Below the pieces are notes generated by a model that did not search any database, was not told the origin of the DNA, and worked only from the letters and a program-made list of their open reading frames with translations. A stretch of 64,000 nt of DNA from RBG-13-51-18 sp050014095 (GTDB lineage: Bacteria > Chloroflexota > Dehalococcoidia > Dehalococcoidales > RBG-16-60-22), in the NCBI GenBank assembly GCA_050014095.1, contig JBEKDZ010000002.1:62001-126000 (forward strand). Reading direction: 5' to 3'. How positions within the stretch are numbered: position 1 is the stretch's first letter; the number at the start of each line of letters is the position of its first letter. Positions 16,800 through 25,492 of this stretch are shown piece by piece. The position numbers and the translations under genes were made by a program.

Positions 16800-17102
16800 A
16801 TGTCTGTCTACCTGATGCTGACAACCCTTACCGACGCCGGACGGAAGGCTTTACAGGACGACCCGGAGATACTCAAGGAAATCAATAAAGAGGTTGAGTT
16901 CATGGGATGCAAAATTATCATCCAGTACGCCCTGCTCGGCCAGTATGATTTCGTCAATATCATCGAAGCTCCCAGCAATGAGGCTGTCGCCAAACTGGCG
17001 ATACGCTTAAGCGCTAAAGGCACCACCCAGACCCTGACACTTACGGCCATCCCCATCGACGACCTGATACACACGCTGAAAAACCGGGAGAACCCCTGGT
17101 AG
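16800..17102 (+). CDS. GYD-domain protein
   Basis: A 100-residue protein of the GYD family (alpha/beta, dimeric barrel-like) with the hallmark GQYDFVNIIEAP around residues 52-63. Function is unknown in the family. The frame extends upstream to 16734, but AAGGAGGTTGAG sits just before the ATG at 16800 and the promoter overlaps the upstream extension, fixing the start. Probably monocistronic. Confidence 0.88.
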   Translation: MSVYLMLTTLTDAGRKALQDDPEILKEINKEVEFMGCKIIIQYALLGQYDFVNIIEAPSNEAVAKLAIRLSAKGTTQTLTLTAIPIDDLIHTLKNRENPW

Positions 17103-17432
17103 CAAATATATCTGTTTTATGAATAAATAAAGAGTGATGCGGTGGGTAAGCCCCACCCTATCGCCCCTTACCTATGATTATCACGTTTATTACGTTATTA
17201 TAGCGCTTTTCCTGCCTTCTCACGCCCTGCTCGCCTGACCTTAGCCTCTCTAAAGGTAGTAAAAATTCCACCTGGATTTAATAATAATATTATTATGTCA
17301 AATGGTGCCCTATTCATCTCCCAATATTAAGTTTATCTAGCGGAGAACACCTGATTCTTCCGTTTTGATGCTTATTCAAGATTATAGACCGGTAAGCATT
17401 ATTACCTTATTAAAAAGCGATATTAGTCTGTA
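17103..17432. other. Intergenic stretch without a supported gene
   Basis: I find no convincing reading frame or RNA here. A small inverted repeat, GGTGGG/CCCACC (17141-17146/17152-17157), follows the GYD gene without a T-run and could be a weak terminator. The rest is AT-rich filler up to the response-regulator promoter. Confidence 0.6.
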
Positions 17433-17461
17433 TTGAGTCCATAATAAACTGGGTGTATGAT
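17433..17461 (+). promoter_or_regulatory. Promoter for the two-component pair
   Basis: TTGAGT (17433-17438), 17-base spacer, TATGAT (17456-17461). Transcription would begin near 17468, leaving a leader of about 15 bases containing the GAGGG Shine-Dalgarno. Confidence 0.7.
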
Positions 17462-17481
17462 AGAGTTGAAATGAGGGTTCT

Positions 17482-18147
17482 ATGGGGAAAATCAGGATAC
17501 TAATAGCGGACGACCATGCTGTTGTCCGGGATGGCACACGGCAGATACTGGCACAGGAGCCGGACATGGACGTGGTTGCCGAGGCTGCCGATGGCGCTGA
17601 AGCCATAAGATTAGCCGGTAGCGCCAGACCTGATGTCGCTATTATTGATATCGCTATGCCTGGTGTTGACGGCATCGAAGCTACCAAACAGATAAAAGCA
17701 CGCTACCCTTCCGTAGCCGTACTGATACTCTCCGCGTACGACGATGACCAGTTTGTCTTCAGTCTGCTGGAAGCCGGCGCCGCCGGCTATTTGCTTAAGA
17801 GCGTGCGCGGCCGTGAGCTTGTCGATGCGGTGAGACAGGTATATGCCGGCGAATCGGTACTGCACCCGGCGATTGCCCGTAAAGTGCTTAATCGTTTCGT
17901 GCCGGCTTCGGGAAAAACGATGGTAAAAAAATCGCCGGACATGTTAAGCGATAGAGAGGTAGAAGTTTTGAAGCTGGCGACACGCGGCTTGAGCAATCAA
18001 CAAATCGCCGATGAGCTTTGTTTGAGTCTGCGCACGGTTCAAGCTCACCTTGGGCATATCTTTAATAAATTACAGGTTAGCTCGAGGACGGAGGCGGTTG
18101 TGCGTGCTTTGAAAGAAGGCTGGGTGACGCTGGAGGATATCCCCTGA
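17482..18147 (+). CDS. NarL/FixJ-type response regulator
   Basis: A 221-residue regulator with an N-terminal receiver: acidic pocket Asp10/Asp11, phospho-acceptor Asp56 in AIIDIAMPG, Lys106 in YLLKS. The C-terminal LuxR-type helix-turn-helix is LSDREVEVLKLATRGLSNQQ followed by SLRTVQAHLGHIFNKL. It would bind DNA as a phosphorylated dimer. Its stop overlaps the proposed start of the sensor kinase, so the two form a coupled pair. The signal is unknown. Confidence 0.95.
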   Translation: MGKIRILIADDHAVVRDGTRQILAQEPDMDVVAEAADGAEAIRLAGSARPDVAIIDIAMPGVDGIEATKQIKARYPSVAVLILSAYDDDQFVFSLLEAGAAGYLLKSVRGRELVDAVRQVYAGESVLHPAIARKVLNRFVPASGKTMVKKSPDMLSDREVEVLKLATRGLSNQQIADELCLSLRTVQAHLGHIFNKLQVSSRTEAVVRALKEGWVTLEDIP

Positions 18148-19259
18148 AAATTATACTATTTGATAAAATATTCAGGTGGCTGCATCAAAAATGGGACTAC
18201 CGCATCCGTCTTAAAGTGGCGCAGCAGGCTTTAAAAGCCTCCGAGGAGAGATACCGCAACCTTTTCGAGAATGCCATCGACGGCATCTGGATGCATGATT
18301 TAGAGGGTAATTTCATCACTGCTAATCAAGCCGCCATAAAAATGATAGGCATTAGCTGGGATGAGCTGTACAACGGCAACGCCAGAAGTTTTTTATCTAA
18401 AGAAAGTCTTGATTTAGCCCATCGCGTTAGAAGTAAGTTACTAAATAATGAGCCGGTAGAGCAGCCGTACGAACAGCGGGTGATAAGGAGGGACGGCACC
18501 GAGGCTTATATCCAGCTTTCTACCAGTATTATCTATGATAAAGGAAAGCCGGTGGGCTTTCAGAATATCGCCCGTGATATCACCGAGCAAAAAAAGATGA
18601 ATGAGAACCTGCATCTCTATCTGCAGCAGGCTACCCGGGCGCAGGAAGAGGAAAGGAAACGCATTTCTCATGAGCTTCACGATGATACTATCCAGGCGCT
18701 GGTGGTGCTTTCCCGGCAGCTCGACGCCTTGGCTACCAGCAGCAATGGGCTTTCAGAGGAAGTGAAAAAGCGACTGGAAGATCTGTGGCAGCAGACGGAC
18801 AGTGTCTTGCAGGGGGTACGTCGCTTGAGCCAGGACCTGCGACCCGCGGCTATCGATAGGCTAGGTTTGCTGCCGGCGGTGCAGTGGTTAGCCGAGGAAG
18901 TGACGAAATACTCCGGTGTCGCCACCAGCGTAAGTATCCTGGGTAAAGAGCATCGCCTGCCGGAGGAGGTGGCGATAGCGCTGTTCCGTATTACCCAGGA
19001 GGCGCTGCGTAATGTCTGGCGGCATTCCGGAGCCACTAAAGCGGAAATAGTGTTGCAGTTCACTGATAGCAGGACAAAGATAACCATCAGTGATAATGGA
19101 AAAGGATTTGTCCTGGATGGGAAAATCGGCGATTTAGCCAAGCAAGGCAAACTGGGATTGGCAGGCATGCAGGAGCGCGTCCAACTTGTCGGAGGCACAA
19201 TTCATGTGCAGTCCGCGCCTGCCAAAGGAACGACTATTACTGTGGAAGCGCCGGGGTAG
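18144..19259 (+). CDS. PAS-containing HisKA_3 sensor histidine kinase, probable CUG start
   Basis: Cognate kinase of the upstream regulator. From the proposed start it has 371 residues: a PAS domain (about 32-148, RYRNLFENAIDGIW to ARDITEQKK), the HisKA_3 motif RISHELHDDTIQAL, and an HATPase domain with ITQEALRNVWRHSGA and ISDNGKGF. No transmembrane segment is evident, so it is probably a soluble sensor. The first canonical start, GTG at 18216, lacks a Shine-Dalgarno. CTG at 18144 sits 7 bases after GGAGG, overlaps the regulator stop as CTGA, and adds (M)KIILFDKIFRWLHQKWDYR. The CTG assignment is plausible, not certain. Confidence 0.92.
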   Translation: MKIILFDKIFRWLHQKWDYRIRLKVAQQALKASEERYRNLFENAIDGIWMHDLEGNFITANQAAIKMIGISWDELYNGNARSFLSKESLDLAHRVRSKLLNNEPVEQPYEQRVIRRDGTEAYIQLSTSIIYDKGKPVGFQNIARDITEQKKMNENLHLYLQQATRAQEEERKRISHELHDDTIQALVVLSRQLDALATSSNGLSEEVKKRLEDLWQQTDSVLQGVRRLSQDLRPAAIDRLGLLPAVQWLAEEVTKYSGVATSVSILGKEHRLPEEVAIALFRITQEALRNVWRHSGATKAEIVLQFTDSRTKITISDNGKGFVLDGKIGDLAKQGKLGLAGMQERVQLVGGTIHVQSAPAKGTTITVEAPG

Positions 19260-19276
19260 AAACAACTTTATATTAG

Positions 19277-20281
19277 TTATATCGGTAAGCGCATCAACTT
19301 CCTGGCGTTATCCTCGTAAATTTTTTTCTTATCTTCTTCGCTAATACCCATTTCCTCAATGGCGTTTATCGTTTGACGGTAATTCCTATCCCCATATTCA
19401 GTATCACCCAGCGGGAAATCTGTGCCGAACAACACATGGTCGGCGCCGAAGAAGGTAACCCCGCACATCAAAGCCGTAGGGTTACCGTAAATAGCGGTAT
19501 CCGCATAAAACATGCGGAAATAATCGATCGAATCTTTCTTGAGGAACGGTTTTTCTTCCCCGATGCGCATCACCTGCGTAAACTGCCTAATTCTTTCCGC
19601 GTAGAAAGGCACCATGCCGCCCAGGTGGTGGGTGACGATTTTTAGGTTAGGATATTTTTCCATGATGCCGCTGAAAACCAGGCGCGCCATGGCGGAGGTA
19701 GTATCGTAAGGCCAGCCGAATAGACTGAACATATTATATCTTGATACTTTTTCCTTAAGATAGTCCGGGTGGTCTATCTTTCTCATCGGGTGGATGACGA
19801 TAGGGAGGTCATAGGCCGCCATTTTTTCGTAAAGGGGCAGGAACTCCGGCGCATCCAGCGGTTTTTCGTCTACTGGCGTGTGCAGGTAGACCCCTTTAAA
19901 TCTCAAGTCTTTGATGCATCTATCCGCCTCCTTCAAAGCGGCGTTCATGTTATTCATCGCCAGTGTGGCGAGTGCGGCGACGAATCTATCCGGGTATTTA
20001 ACGACCAGCTCTGCCATCCCGTCGTTAGCCCGTTGGGCCAGGTCAGCCGCTTTAGCCGGTCCAGCCACGTGCTCGACAGGCACTCTCCCCAGTGTCAACA
20101 CCTGCCTAATAGGCTCATATTTATCCATTATACGGAACCTACGGTCAAGGTCATAAAGCGGCGGGCAAAAAAGGATTTGCTCATCGTGAATCTTGGGGGC
20201 TACTTTATAGAAGGCTTGACGGTATTTCTCCGGCACGATATGGGCATAGGCATCAATTTTCAGCTGATAAGGTGGTTTCAT
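19277..20281 (-). CDS. Amidohydrolase_2 (ACMSD-like) family protein with altered first metal ligand
   Basis: TIM-barrel metal-dependent hydrolase or decarboxylase of 334 residues. Family landmarks are the N-terminal strand IDAYAHIVP, VIHPMRKID, the metal-type VTHHLGGMVPFYAERI and GTDFPLG near the end. The usual first motif His-x-His is Tyr-x-His here, so one zinc ligand appears replaced. Substrate unknown; relatives act on resorcylate, aminocarboxymuconate and similar acids. It is a single gene on minus, convergent with the kinase. Confidence 0.85.
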   Translation of the reverse strand: MKPPYQLKIDAYAHIVPEKYRQAFYKVAPKIHDEQILFCPPLYDLDRRFRIMDKYEPIRQVLTLGRVPVEHVAGPAKAADLAQRANDGMAELVVKYPDRFVAALATLAMNNMNAALKEADRCIKDLRFKGVYLHTPVDEKPLDAPEFLPLYEKMAAYDLPIVIHPMRKIDHPDYLKEKVSRYNMFSLFGWPYDTTSAMARLVFSGIMEKYPNLKIVTHHLGGMVPFYAERIRQFTQVMRIGEEKPFLKKDSIDYFRMFYADTAIYGNPTALMCGVTFFGADHVLFGTDFPLGDTEYGDRNYRQTINAIEEMGISEEDKKKIYEDNARKLMRLPI

Positions 20282-20396
20282 AGCTTCCTCCTATTTACAT
20301 CAGGTCTATTTTGCCATGATAGCAGCGGTTATGCAAATGGGTGAGTTTAAGGAGGTTTAAAAAAATGTTGTATAGTTGAGGGTAGTATAGAAAAAT

Positions 20397-20550
20397 TGGA
20401 GCGGGAGACCCCGATGAGAATCGGGGCGACAGTCCCGATGGAAATCGGGAAACTCTACCAACCAAGAATGATTTGGAGCGGGAGACCCCGATGAGAATCG
20501 GGGCGACAGTCCCGATGGAAATCGGGAAACTCTACCAACCAAGAATGATT
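20397..20550 (-). repeat. Two 77-bp tandem repeats derived from tRNA-Gly
   Basis: Units 20397-20473 and 20474-20550 are essentially identical and head-to-tail with the real tRNA-Gly at 20551. Each keeps the acceptor 3' strand plus TCCA and part of the D arm (GGTTGGTAGAGTT). The anticodon arm is replaced by CCCGATTTCCATCGGG and the T arm by CCCCGATTCTCATCGGGG. They are not functional tRNAs. They look like duplicated tRNA copies converted into hairpin repeats. Confidence 0.85.
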
Positions 20551-20626
20551 TGGAGCGGGAGACGGGACTCGAACCCGCGACATCCTGCTTGGAGGGCAGG
20601 AACTCTACCAACTGAGTTACTCCCGC
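20551..20626 (-). tRNA. tRNA-Gly (TCC anticodon)
   Basis: On minus: acceptor GCGGGAG/CTCCCGC, D stem ACTC/GAGT, anticodon stem CCTGC with loop CCTCCAA, T arm GCGGG-TTCGAGT-CCCGT, discriminator T and an encoded CCA. U73 and the TCC anticodon identify glycine. Two degenerate relatives follow directly 3' of it. Confidence 0.97.
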
Positions 20627-20682
20627 GCGTACAGTTTGTATTTTAATGGTAAAACCGGGAGATGTCAAAGGGATTTCCTATA

Positions 20683-20711
20683 TTGACAAATGTCCAAATA
20701 TGTATTACACT
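20683..20711 (+). promoter_or_regulatory. Promoter for the metallo-beta-lactamase lipoprotein gene
   Basis: TTGACA (20683-20688), 17 bases, TACACT (20706-20711). It lies just upstream of the AAGGAG ribosome-binding site and the GTG start at 20734. Confidence 0.75.
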
Positions 20712-20733
20712 CGGTGTCACTAAGGAGTCTTAA

Positions 20734-21561
20734 GTGAAAAAAAGCTTAATAGTCGTCTTCATGTCGCTATTGCTGATACTCAATATATCGGCCAGCTGCA
20801 TACCTACACAGCCACCGGTTTCTCTTACCGTTCATTTTATCGATGTCGGTCAGGGGGATTCAATTCTGATTGATTTAGGAGAAACAGAAGTTCTAATAGA
20901 TGGCGGCAGTAAAGGTACCGGGGCAGCTAACTATATTGGCGCCTATGTAGATGGACCGCTGGAAACGATAGTCGTAACCCACCCCCATGAAGACCATATA
21001 GGCGGTCTTCCGGCTGTCTTCGATGCATTTGAAGTTCAGGAAGTCTGGCTAAACGGCGAGACGGCCACATCTAAAGCCTATACCGACTTAATGAACGCGA
21101 TTAATACCGAAGGTTCTATCGTTCATGAGGCGAAGCGCGGCATGTCAATACAAGTAGGTACACTCGTCTTTTCCGTACTGAACCCCGAAACACCGCTCAC
21201 TGACGATGTTAACAACAATTCTATCGTCCTTAGACTAAGCTATGGCGAGACAGACTTTCTCTTTATGGGAGATGCCCAAAAAAAAGCCGAGTCCAGCATG
21301 CTCTCTTTACTAACATCTACTGAAATTCTTAAGGTAGGGCATCACGGTTCGGATACTTCATCATCTACGGTTTTTTTAAACGTAATAAAACCAGAAACAG
21401 CTATTATCTCGGTAGCTAAGGTTAATTCGTATCACCACCCGGCCCAGGTGACCCTAAATGACTTGACAGCTATTGGCGCTACCATATACAAGACATCAGA
21501 TAGCGGCACTATTAAAATAACTACTGATGGGAATACTTACACAGTGCAAACTGAAAAATAG
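20734..21561 (+). CDS. Secreted ComEC-like metallo-beta-lactamase-fold lipoprotein
   Basis: A 275-residue protein that begins with a lipoprotein signal (KKSLIVV..., lipobox ISASC at about residue 22). The rest resembles the isolated C-terminal hydrolase domain of ComEC: VHFIDVGQGDSILI, metal motif THPHEDHIGG, and VGHHGSDTSSS. It probably hydrolyses nucleic acid or a phosphoester outside the membrane, which is inferred. GTG start with AAGGAG; own promoter. The transmembrane ComEC channel domain is absent. Confidence 0.9.
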   Translation: MKKSLIVVFMSLLLILNISASCIPTQPPVSLTVHFIDVGQGDSILIDLGETEVLIDGGSKGTGAANYIGAYVDGPLETIVVTHPHEDHIGGLPAVFDAFEVQEVWLNGETATSKAYTDLMNAINTEGSIVHEAKRGMSIQVGTLVFSVLNPETPLTDDVNNNSIVLRLSYGETDFLFMGDAQKKAESSMLSLLTSTEILKVGHHGSDTSSSTVFLNVIKPETAIISVAKVNSYHHPAQVTLNDLTAIGATIYKTSDSGTIKITTDGNTYTVQTEK

Positions 21562-21584
21562 CTTTTAATTGCCCTCCCCTTGCT

Positions 21585-21693
21585 TCCCCTCTTTCGTCTC
21601 CCTCTTTCGTAAAGAGAGATGAAGGGAGTTTTTGTGTTAGTTATCCTAGTCCATTCATAGAGATTGCCACATCGCTTCGCTCCTCGCAATGAC
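21585..21693. repeat. Repeat-rich spacer (family B fragment and family C half)
   Basis: TCTCCCTCTTTCGTAAAGAGAGA is related to the family B hairpins at 41420, 48952 and 60052. GATTGCCAC...CTCGCAATGAC (21662-21693) is one arm of the family C element that is complete at 42666-42751. No gene is present between 21562 and 21738. Confidence 0.65.
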
Positions 21694-21738
21694 GGGGGTA
21701 GGCTTGCTTAGCCCTCCCCTCAAGGTTATAATTAAAAC

Positions 21739-22854
21739 ATGCCCAAAGTTATTGCTTGTATGCCGGCTTTCAACGAAGAAAAGTATATCGGCTCACTGGT
21801 TCTTAAGACCCGGCAGTACGTCGATGAAGTGATTGTTGTCGATGATGGTAGCACTGATAATACCGCCGAAATAGCTAGACTGGCTGGCGCCAGGGTCATC
21901 CGTCACGAGGGCAATAAAGGCTATGGCGCCGCTATCCAGAGCATCTTCGCCGAGGCTAAAAAAATCGACCCCGATATCCTCGTCATCCTTGATGCCGACG
22001 CCCAGCACCGTCCGCAGGAAATACCTGCTCTTATCAAGCCCATCCTAGACAACGACTATGACTGTGTTATCGGCTCCCGGCAGGCACAAGCCAAGAAAAT
22101 CCCCTTTTATCGCCGAATTGGACAGAAGATAATCCTGCACTCTGTAAAAACTATCTCGGAGAATAACCTCACCGATTCGGAGTGCGGTTTTCGGGCTTTT
22201 TCACGCAAAGCTATCCAGACGTTGGAGCTGCAGGAAACCGGCATGGCGATATCTGCTGAAACCGTCGCCGAAGCTTCCAGAAAGAACTTGAAAATAAAGC
22301 AAGTCCCGGTTACCGTTGCTTACAGCAGTGATAGCTCAACACTACATCCAATGAGGCATGGTTTGAGCGTTTTTACTAGAATACTGGTCATGATATCGGA
22401 GCAGCGGCCGCTGTTCTTCTTCGGACTGGGCGGTTCAATTGTGGTTATCGTGGGTTTGGTCTTCGGCGTCAGGGTGTTGAGTATGTATTCCGAAAGCAAT
22501 ATCTTACCCACCGGCAATACATTAGTGTCGGTTGTTTTAATCGTCGTTGGCATGTTCAGCGTATTTACTGGTTTCATATTATCTACGTTACAAAAAGGAA
22601 AGCACGGCTTAAGTCTGTTCAATCGTATACTGTTAGTGGTATCGGAACAGCGTCCGTTATTATTCTTCGGTCTGGGCGGTTTCATACTGGTAATAATCGG
22701 TATAGCTTTCGGCATCAGGGTGCTGAATCTATACTCGGAATATCAGGTATTACCCACAGGCAACACGCTAGTATCAGTAGTTCTGCTGGTCGTCGGAATG
22801 TTCAGCATCTTTACCGGTTTTATACTCCGCGCCTTATCGCGGGAGAAGAAGTAA
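21739..22854 (+). CDS. Family 2 glycosyltransferase with duplicated membrane anchor
   Basis: A 371-residue enzyme. Residues 1-200 are a GT-A glycosyltransferase of the polyprenyl-phosphate sugar transferase kind: IACMPAFNEEKYIG, VVDDGSTDNT, DADAQHRP, and GSRQ. Residues 207-288 and 289-370 are two copies of one 82-residue module, each starting HGLS and containing ISEQRP or VSEQRP, FGLGG, LPTGNTLVSVVL and two hydrophobic helices. Four helices would anchor it. It is followed 10 bases later by a radical SAM gene. Confidence 0.92.
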   Translation: MPKVIACMPAFNEEKYIGSLVLKTRQYVDEVIVVDDGSTDNTAEIARLAGARVIRHEGNKGYGAAIQSIFAEAKKIDPDILVILDADAQHRPQEIPALIKPILDNDYDCVIGSRQAQAKKIPFYRRIGQKIILHSVKTISENNLTDSECGFRAFSRKAIQTLELQETGMAISAETVAEASRKNLKIKQVPVTVAYSSDSSTLHPMRHGLSVFTRILVMISEQRPLFFFGLGGSIVVIVGLVFGVRVLSMYSESNILPTGNTLVSVVLIVVGMFSVFTGFILSTLQKGKHGLSLFNRILLVVSEQRPLLFFGLGGFILVIIGIAFGIRVLNLYSEYQVLPTGNTLVSVVLLVVGMFSIFTGFILRALSREKK

Positions 22855-22864
22855 TTAGCGTCAC

Positions 22865-24247
22865 ATGCTCAAAGTAACTTTAATCAATCCCCCTCAAGAT
22901 ACTCGGTATCCGCAGCCTCCCCTTGGTCTGGCTTTGATTGCCGCTATTTTGGAAAAAGCCGACTACCCGGTTACGTTACTGGAGGCTAATGCCTTGCAGC
23001 TAAAGCCAGAAGCCATCGCCGATATAGTCTCCGACGCTGATATCGTGGGTATTACCGCTACGACGCCGACTATCGGTACGGCATTAAGTATTGCACGCCA
23101 TCTCAAGCGAAAAAACTCCAATTTTAAGATAATAATGGGAGGTCCCCATGTAACGCTACTGCCAGAAGAAACGTTAGTATCTTCTCCTGATGTTGACGTC
23201 ATCGTCCGGGGTGAAGGCGATGAAACGGTTATCGCTTTACTGCAGGCGATAGAAAATCATCGACCTTTAAACGGCGTGGCAGGCATCAGCTATAAACTAG
23301 ATGGCAAGATAGTCCATACGGCTGACCGGACATCGATGGTGGACATGGATGCGCTCCCCTACCCGGCTTTTCACCTGCTGCCGTGGAAAAAATATAAACC
23401 CCACCCGCCCCATGGCATGGCGCTGCCTTTCGGCGCAATGGTAACCAGTCGCGGCTGCCCCTACCGCTGCGCCTATTGCTCCAAGCCTGTTTTCGGTTCA
23501 AAATTCCGGGCGCAGAGTCCCGACCGTGTTATCGAGGAGATGGCATATTTACAGAAGAAGTTCGGCGTTAAAGAAATCGCTTTTTACGATGATACTTTCA
23601 CCGTAGATAAAAAGCGCATCCATGCCATTGCTGAAAAAATCATCACTAAACGACTTAAAGTAGCCTGGACCTGCGAGACACGCGTTAACCTGGTGGATAA
23701 GAAGCTGCTCGCCCATATGAAGCAGGCAGGCTGTTACGCTATCGCCTACGGCATCGAGTCCGCCTCACCGGAGATAATCAAGACCCTCCAGAAAGATATC
23801 ACCCTGGAGCAGGTCGAGGCGGCTGTCCGCGCCCATAAGGAGGTCGGCTTGCAGGTTATCGGCTATTTCATGCTCGGTTCGCCCGGTGAGACGCCGCAGA
23901 CCATCCAGCAGACAATTGACTTTGCTAAAAGGCTAAAGGTGGACTTCGCCCAGTTTTCGGTGACTACGCCGTTCCCCGGCACGGAATTGTATGAAATCTA
24001 TAAGCAGATTAATCCTGAAGACATCCCCTGGGATAAGTTCGTGTATGCGGGGACGGATAACCCGGCTAGTCCTGTTTTTGAGAGTGATAACCTCACCCGT
24101 GAAGACCTTGAAAAATGGACGAGCCGCGCTTACCGCGAGTTCTATTTACGTCCCGGCTACGTATGGCAAAGGCTGCGCCGCTGTACTAACTGGGGCGAAA
24201 TCAGGATGAACTTCAAAGGACTTGGGATGCTCTTAAGAAGCGTCTAG
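22865..24247 (+). CDS. B12-binding-domain radical SAM protein
   Basis: A 460-residue enzyme with an N-terminal cobalamin-binding-type Rossmann domain (INPPQDTRYPQPPLGLALI; GGPHVTLLPEE) and a radical SAM core. The cluster motif is Cys198-x3-Cys202-x2-Cys205 (RGCPYRCAYC), followed by EIAFYDDTFTVD and GIESASPEI. The family includes methyltransferases and ring-forming enzymes acting on lipids, hopanoids and cofactors. Pairing with a polyprenyl-type glycosyltransferase hints at envelope lipid modification, but this is inference. Confidence 0.92.
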   Translation: MLKVTLINPPQDTRYPQPPLGLALIAAILEKADYPVTLLEANALQLKPEAIADIVSDADIVGITATTPTIGTALSIARHLKRKNSNFKIIMGGPHVTLLPEETLVSSPDVDVIVRGEGDETVIALLQAIENHRPLNGVAGISYKLDGKIVHTADRTSMVDMDALPYPAFHLLPWKKYKPHPPHGMALPFGAMVTSRGCPYRCAYCSKPVFGSKFRAQSPDRVIEEMAYLQKKFGVKEIAFYDDTFTVDKKRIHAIAEKIITKRLKVAWTCETRVNLVDKKLLAHMKQAGCYAIAYGIESASPEIIKTLQKDITLEQVEAAVRAHKEVGLQVIGYFMLGSPGETPQTIQQTIDFAKRLKVDFAQFSVTTPFPGTELYEIYKQINPEDIPWDKFVYAGTDNPASPVFESDNLTREDLEKWTSRAYREFYLRPGYVWQRLRRCTNWGEIRMNFKGLGMLLRSV

Positions 24248-24249
24248 TT

Positions 24250-25290
24250 TTATTCTTGAGACCAGCGCCGCTCTTTAACGAATTTCATTGAGTCGAGTTT
24301 TTCTAGCTTATTGAAGTTGTGGCGCGCATCTATCCAGCGCATCGTACCGGAGCGTCCGCGCATAGCAATCGATTGGGTGAACGCACCGCCGCTGAAATAC
24401 CGCACCCCTTTTAATAAATCACCGGTGCTAACGCCGGTAGCGGCAAAAAACACATCATCACTGCTAATCAGGTCTTCAGTCGTATAAACCTTTTTAAGGT
24501 CTTCCCCTTTTTCAATGGCGGCCCTCTTTTCCTTCTCATCGCGGGGCCAGCCCTTACATTGGATGCATCCTCCGATACACCGTATCGCTGCGGCGGAGAG
24601 TACCCCTTCCGTCGTGCCGCCAATGCCCATGAGCATATCTACATCGGTTTCCGGTAAAGCTGCTTCGATAGCGGCGGAGATGTCGCCATCGGAAATGAGC
24701 TTAACCCTGGCGCCGGCCTTGCGTATATCTTCCAGCAGTTTTTCATGTCTTGGTCTATCGAGTACGACAACGGTTATCTCGGATATTCTTTTGTGCTTTG
24801 CCGCAGATACCCTTCTAATATTTTCTTTTACGGGGGCATCGATATCGATTACATCTTTGGCTTCAGCGTCGGTTACTATCTTGTTCATATAGACCAGGTT
24901 GCGAGGGCAATGCATCGTCCCTCTGGCGGAGAGCGCCACCACAGAAATAGCGCCGGGTAGACCTTTAGAGGTCAGGGTTGTACCGTCAACGGGGTCGACG
25001 GCGATATCTACTTTAGGCTCCGTACCATCGCCGATTTTTTCACCAATATACAGCATCGGCGCCTCATCCTTTTCGCCTTCTCCAATGACCACGATACCGT
25101 CCATGCGGATAAAGCCCAGCACATTGCGCATAGCATTAACCGCCGCTTCGTCGACCAGGTTTTTATCGCCCTTACCCAGGAAGCGGGCGGCGGACATGGC
25201 GGCGGCTTCGGTAACACGTACCAGCTCCATAGCTACATTACGTTCAATAGCCCGATTATTATTGGGCTGATTACTTTTTGGTGCATTCAT
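24250..25290 (-). CDS. glpX: Class II fructose-1,6-bisphosphatase
   Basis: Gluconeogenic phosphatase of 346 residues. Metal and substrate motifs are GEGEKDEAPML, the DPVDGTTL stretch and GIGGTTEGVLSAAAIRC. An N-terminal extension MNAPKSNQPNNN precedes the normal RNVAMELVRVTEAAA start. It is convergent with the radical SAM gene, 2 bases apart. With tpiA it shows a sugar-synthesising pathway. Confidence 0.96.
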   Translation of the reverse strand: MNAPKSNQPNNNRAIERNVAMELVRVTEAAAMSAARFLGKGDKNLVDEAAVNAMRNVLGFIRMDGIVVIGEGEKDEAPMLYIGEKIGDGTEPKVDIAVDPVDGTTLTSKGLPGAISVVALSARGTMHCPRNLVYMNKIVTDAEAKDVIDIDAPVKENIRRVSAAKHKRISEITVVVLDRPRHEKLLEDIRKAGARVKLISDGDISAAIEAALPETDVDMLMGIGGTTEGVLSAAAIRCIGGCIQCKGWPRDEKEKRAAIEKGEDLKKVYTTEDLISSDDVFFAATGVSTGDLLKGVRYFSGGAFTQSIAMRGRSGTMRWIDARHNFNKLEKLDSMKFVKERRWSQE

Positions 25291-25313
25291 ATTATGTAAA
25301 CCATCCCCTTTTA

Positions 25314-25393
<80 letters not shown>

Positions 25394-25430
25394 TCCGTTA
25401 AAGTATAGCCGAGAAATTGACCACGTGCAA

Positions 25431-25466
25431 TATATAAAAACAAAAAGAGGGGCTTTTCGCCCCTCT
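25431..25466 (-). terminator. Rho-independent terminator of the por-nuo operon
   Basis: On minus, AGAGGGGC (25466-25459), loop GAAAA, GCCCCTCT (25453-25446), then TTTTTGTTTTTATA. An 8-bp GC-rich stem with a T-run, 27 bases after the last stop of the operon. Confidence 0.9.
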
Positions 25467-25492
25467 ACGATTAGCTATCGTATTAGTTCAGT

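Noticed and set aside
17382..17687. Minus-strand frame overlapping the response-regulator start
   Set aside because: It overlaps the regulator promoter and receiver domain and has no ribosome-binding site.
20397..20550. CRISPR array
   Set aside because: Only two head-to-tail 77-bp units without unique spacers, plainly tRNA-derived; no cas genes in the window.
20357..20668. 103-codon frame across the tRNA-Gly repeats
   Set aside because: It reads through a real tRNA and its repeat copies, so it is not coding.
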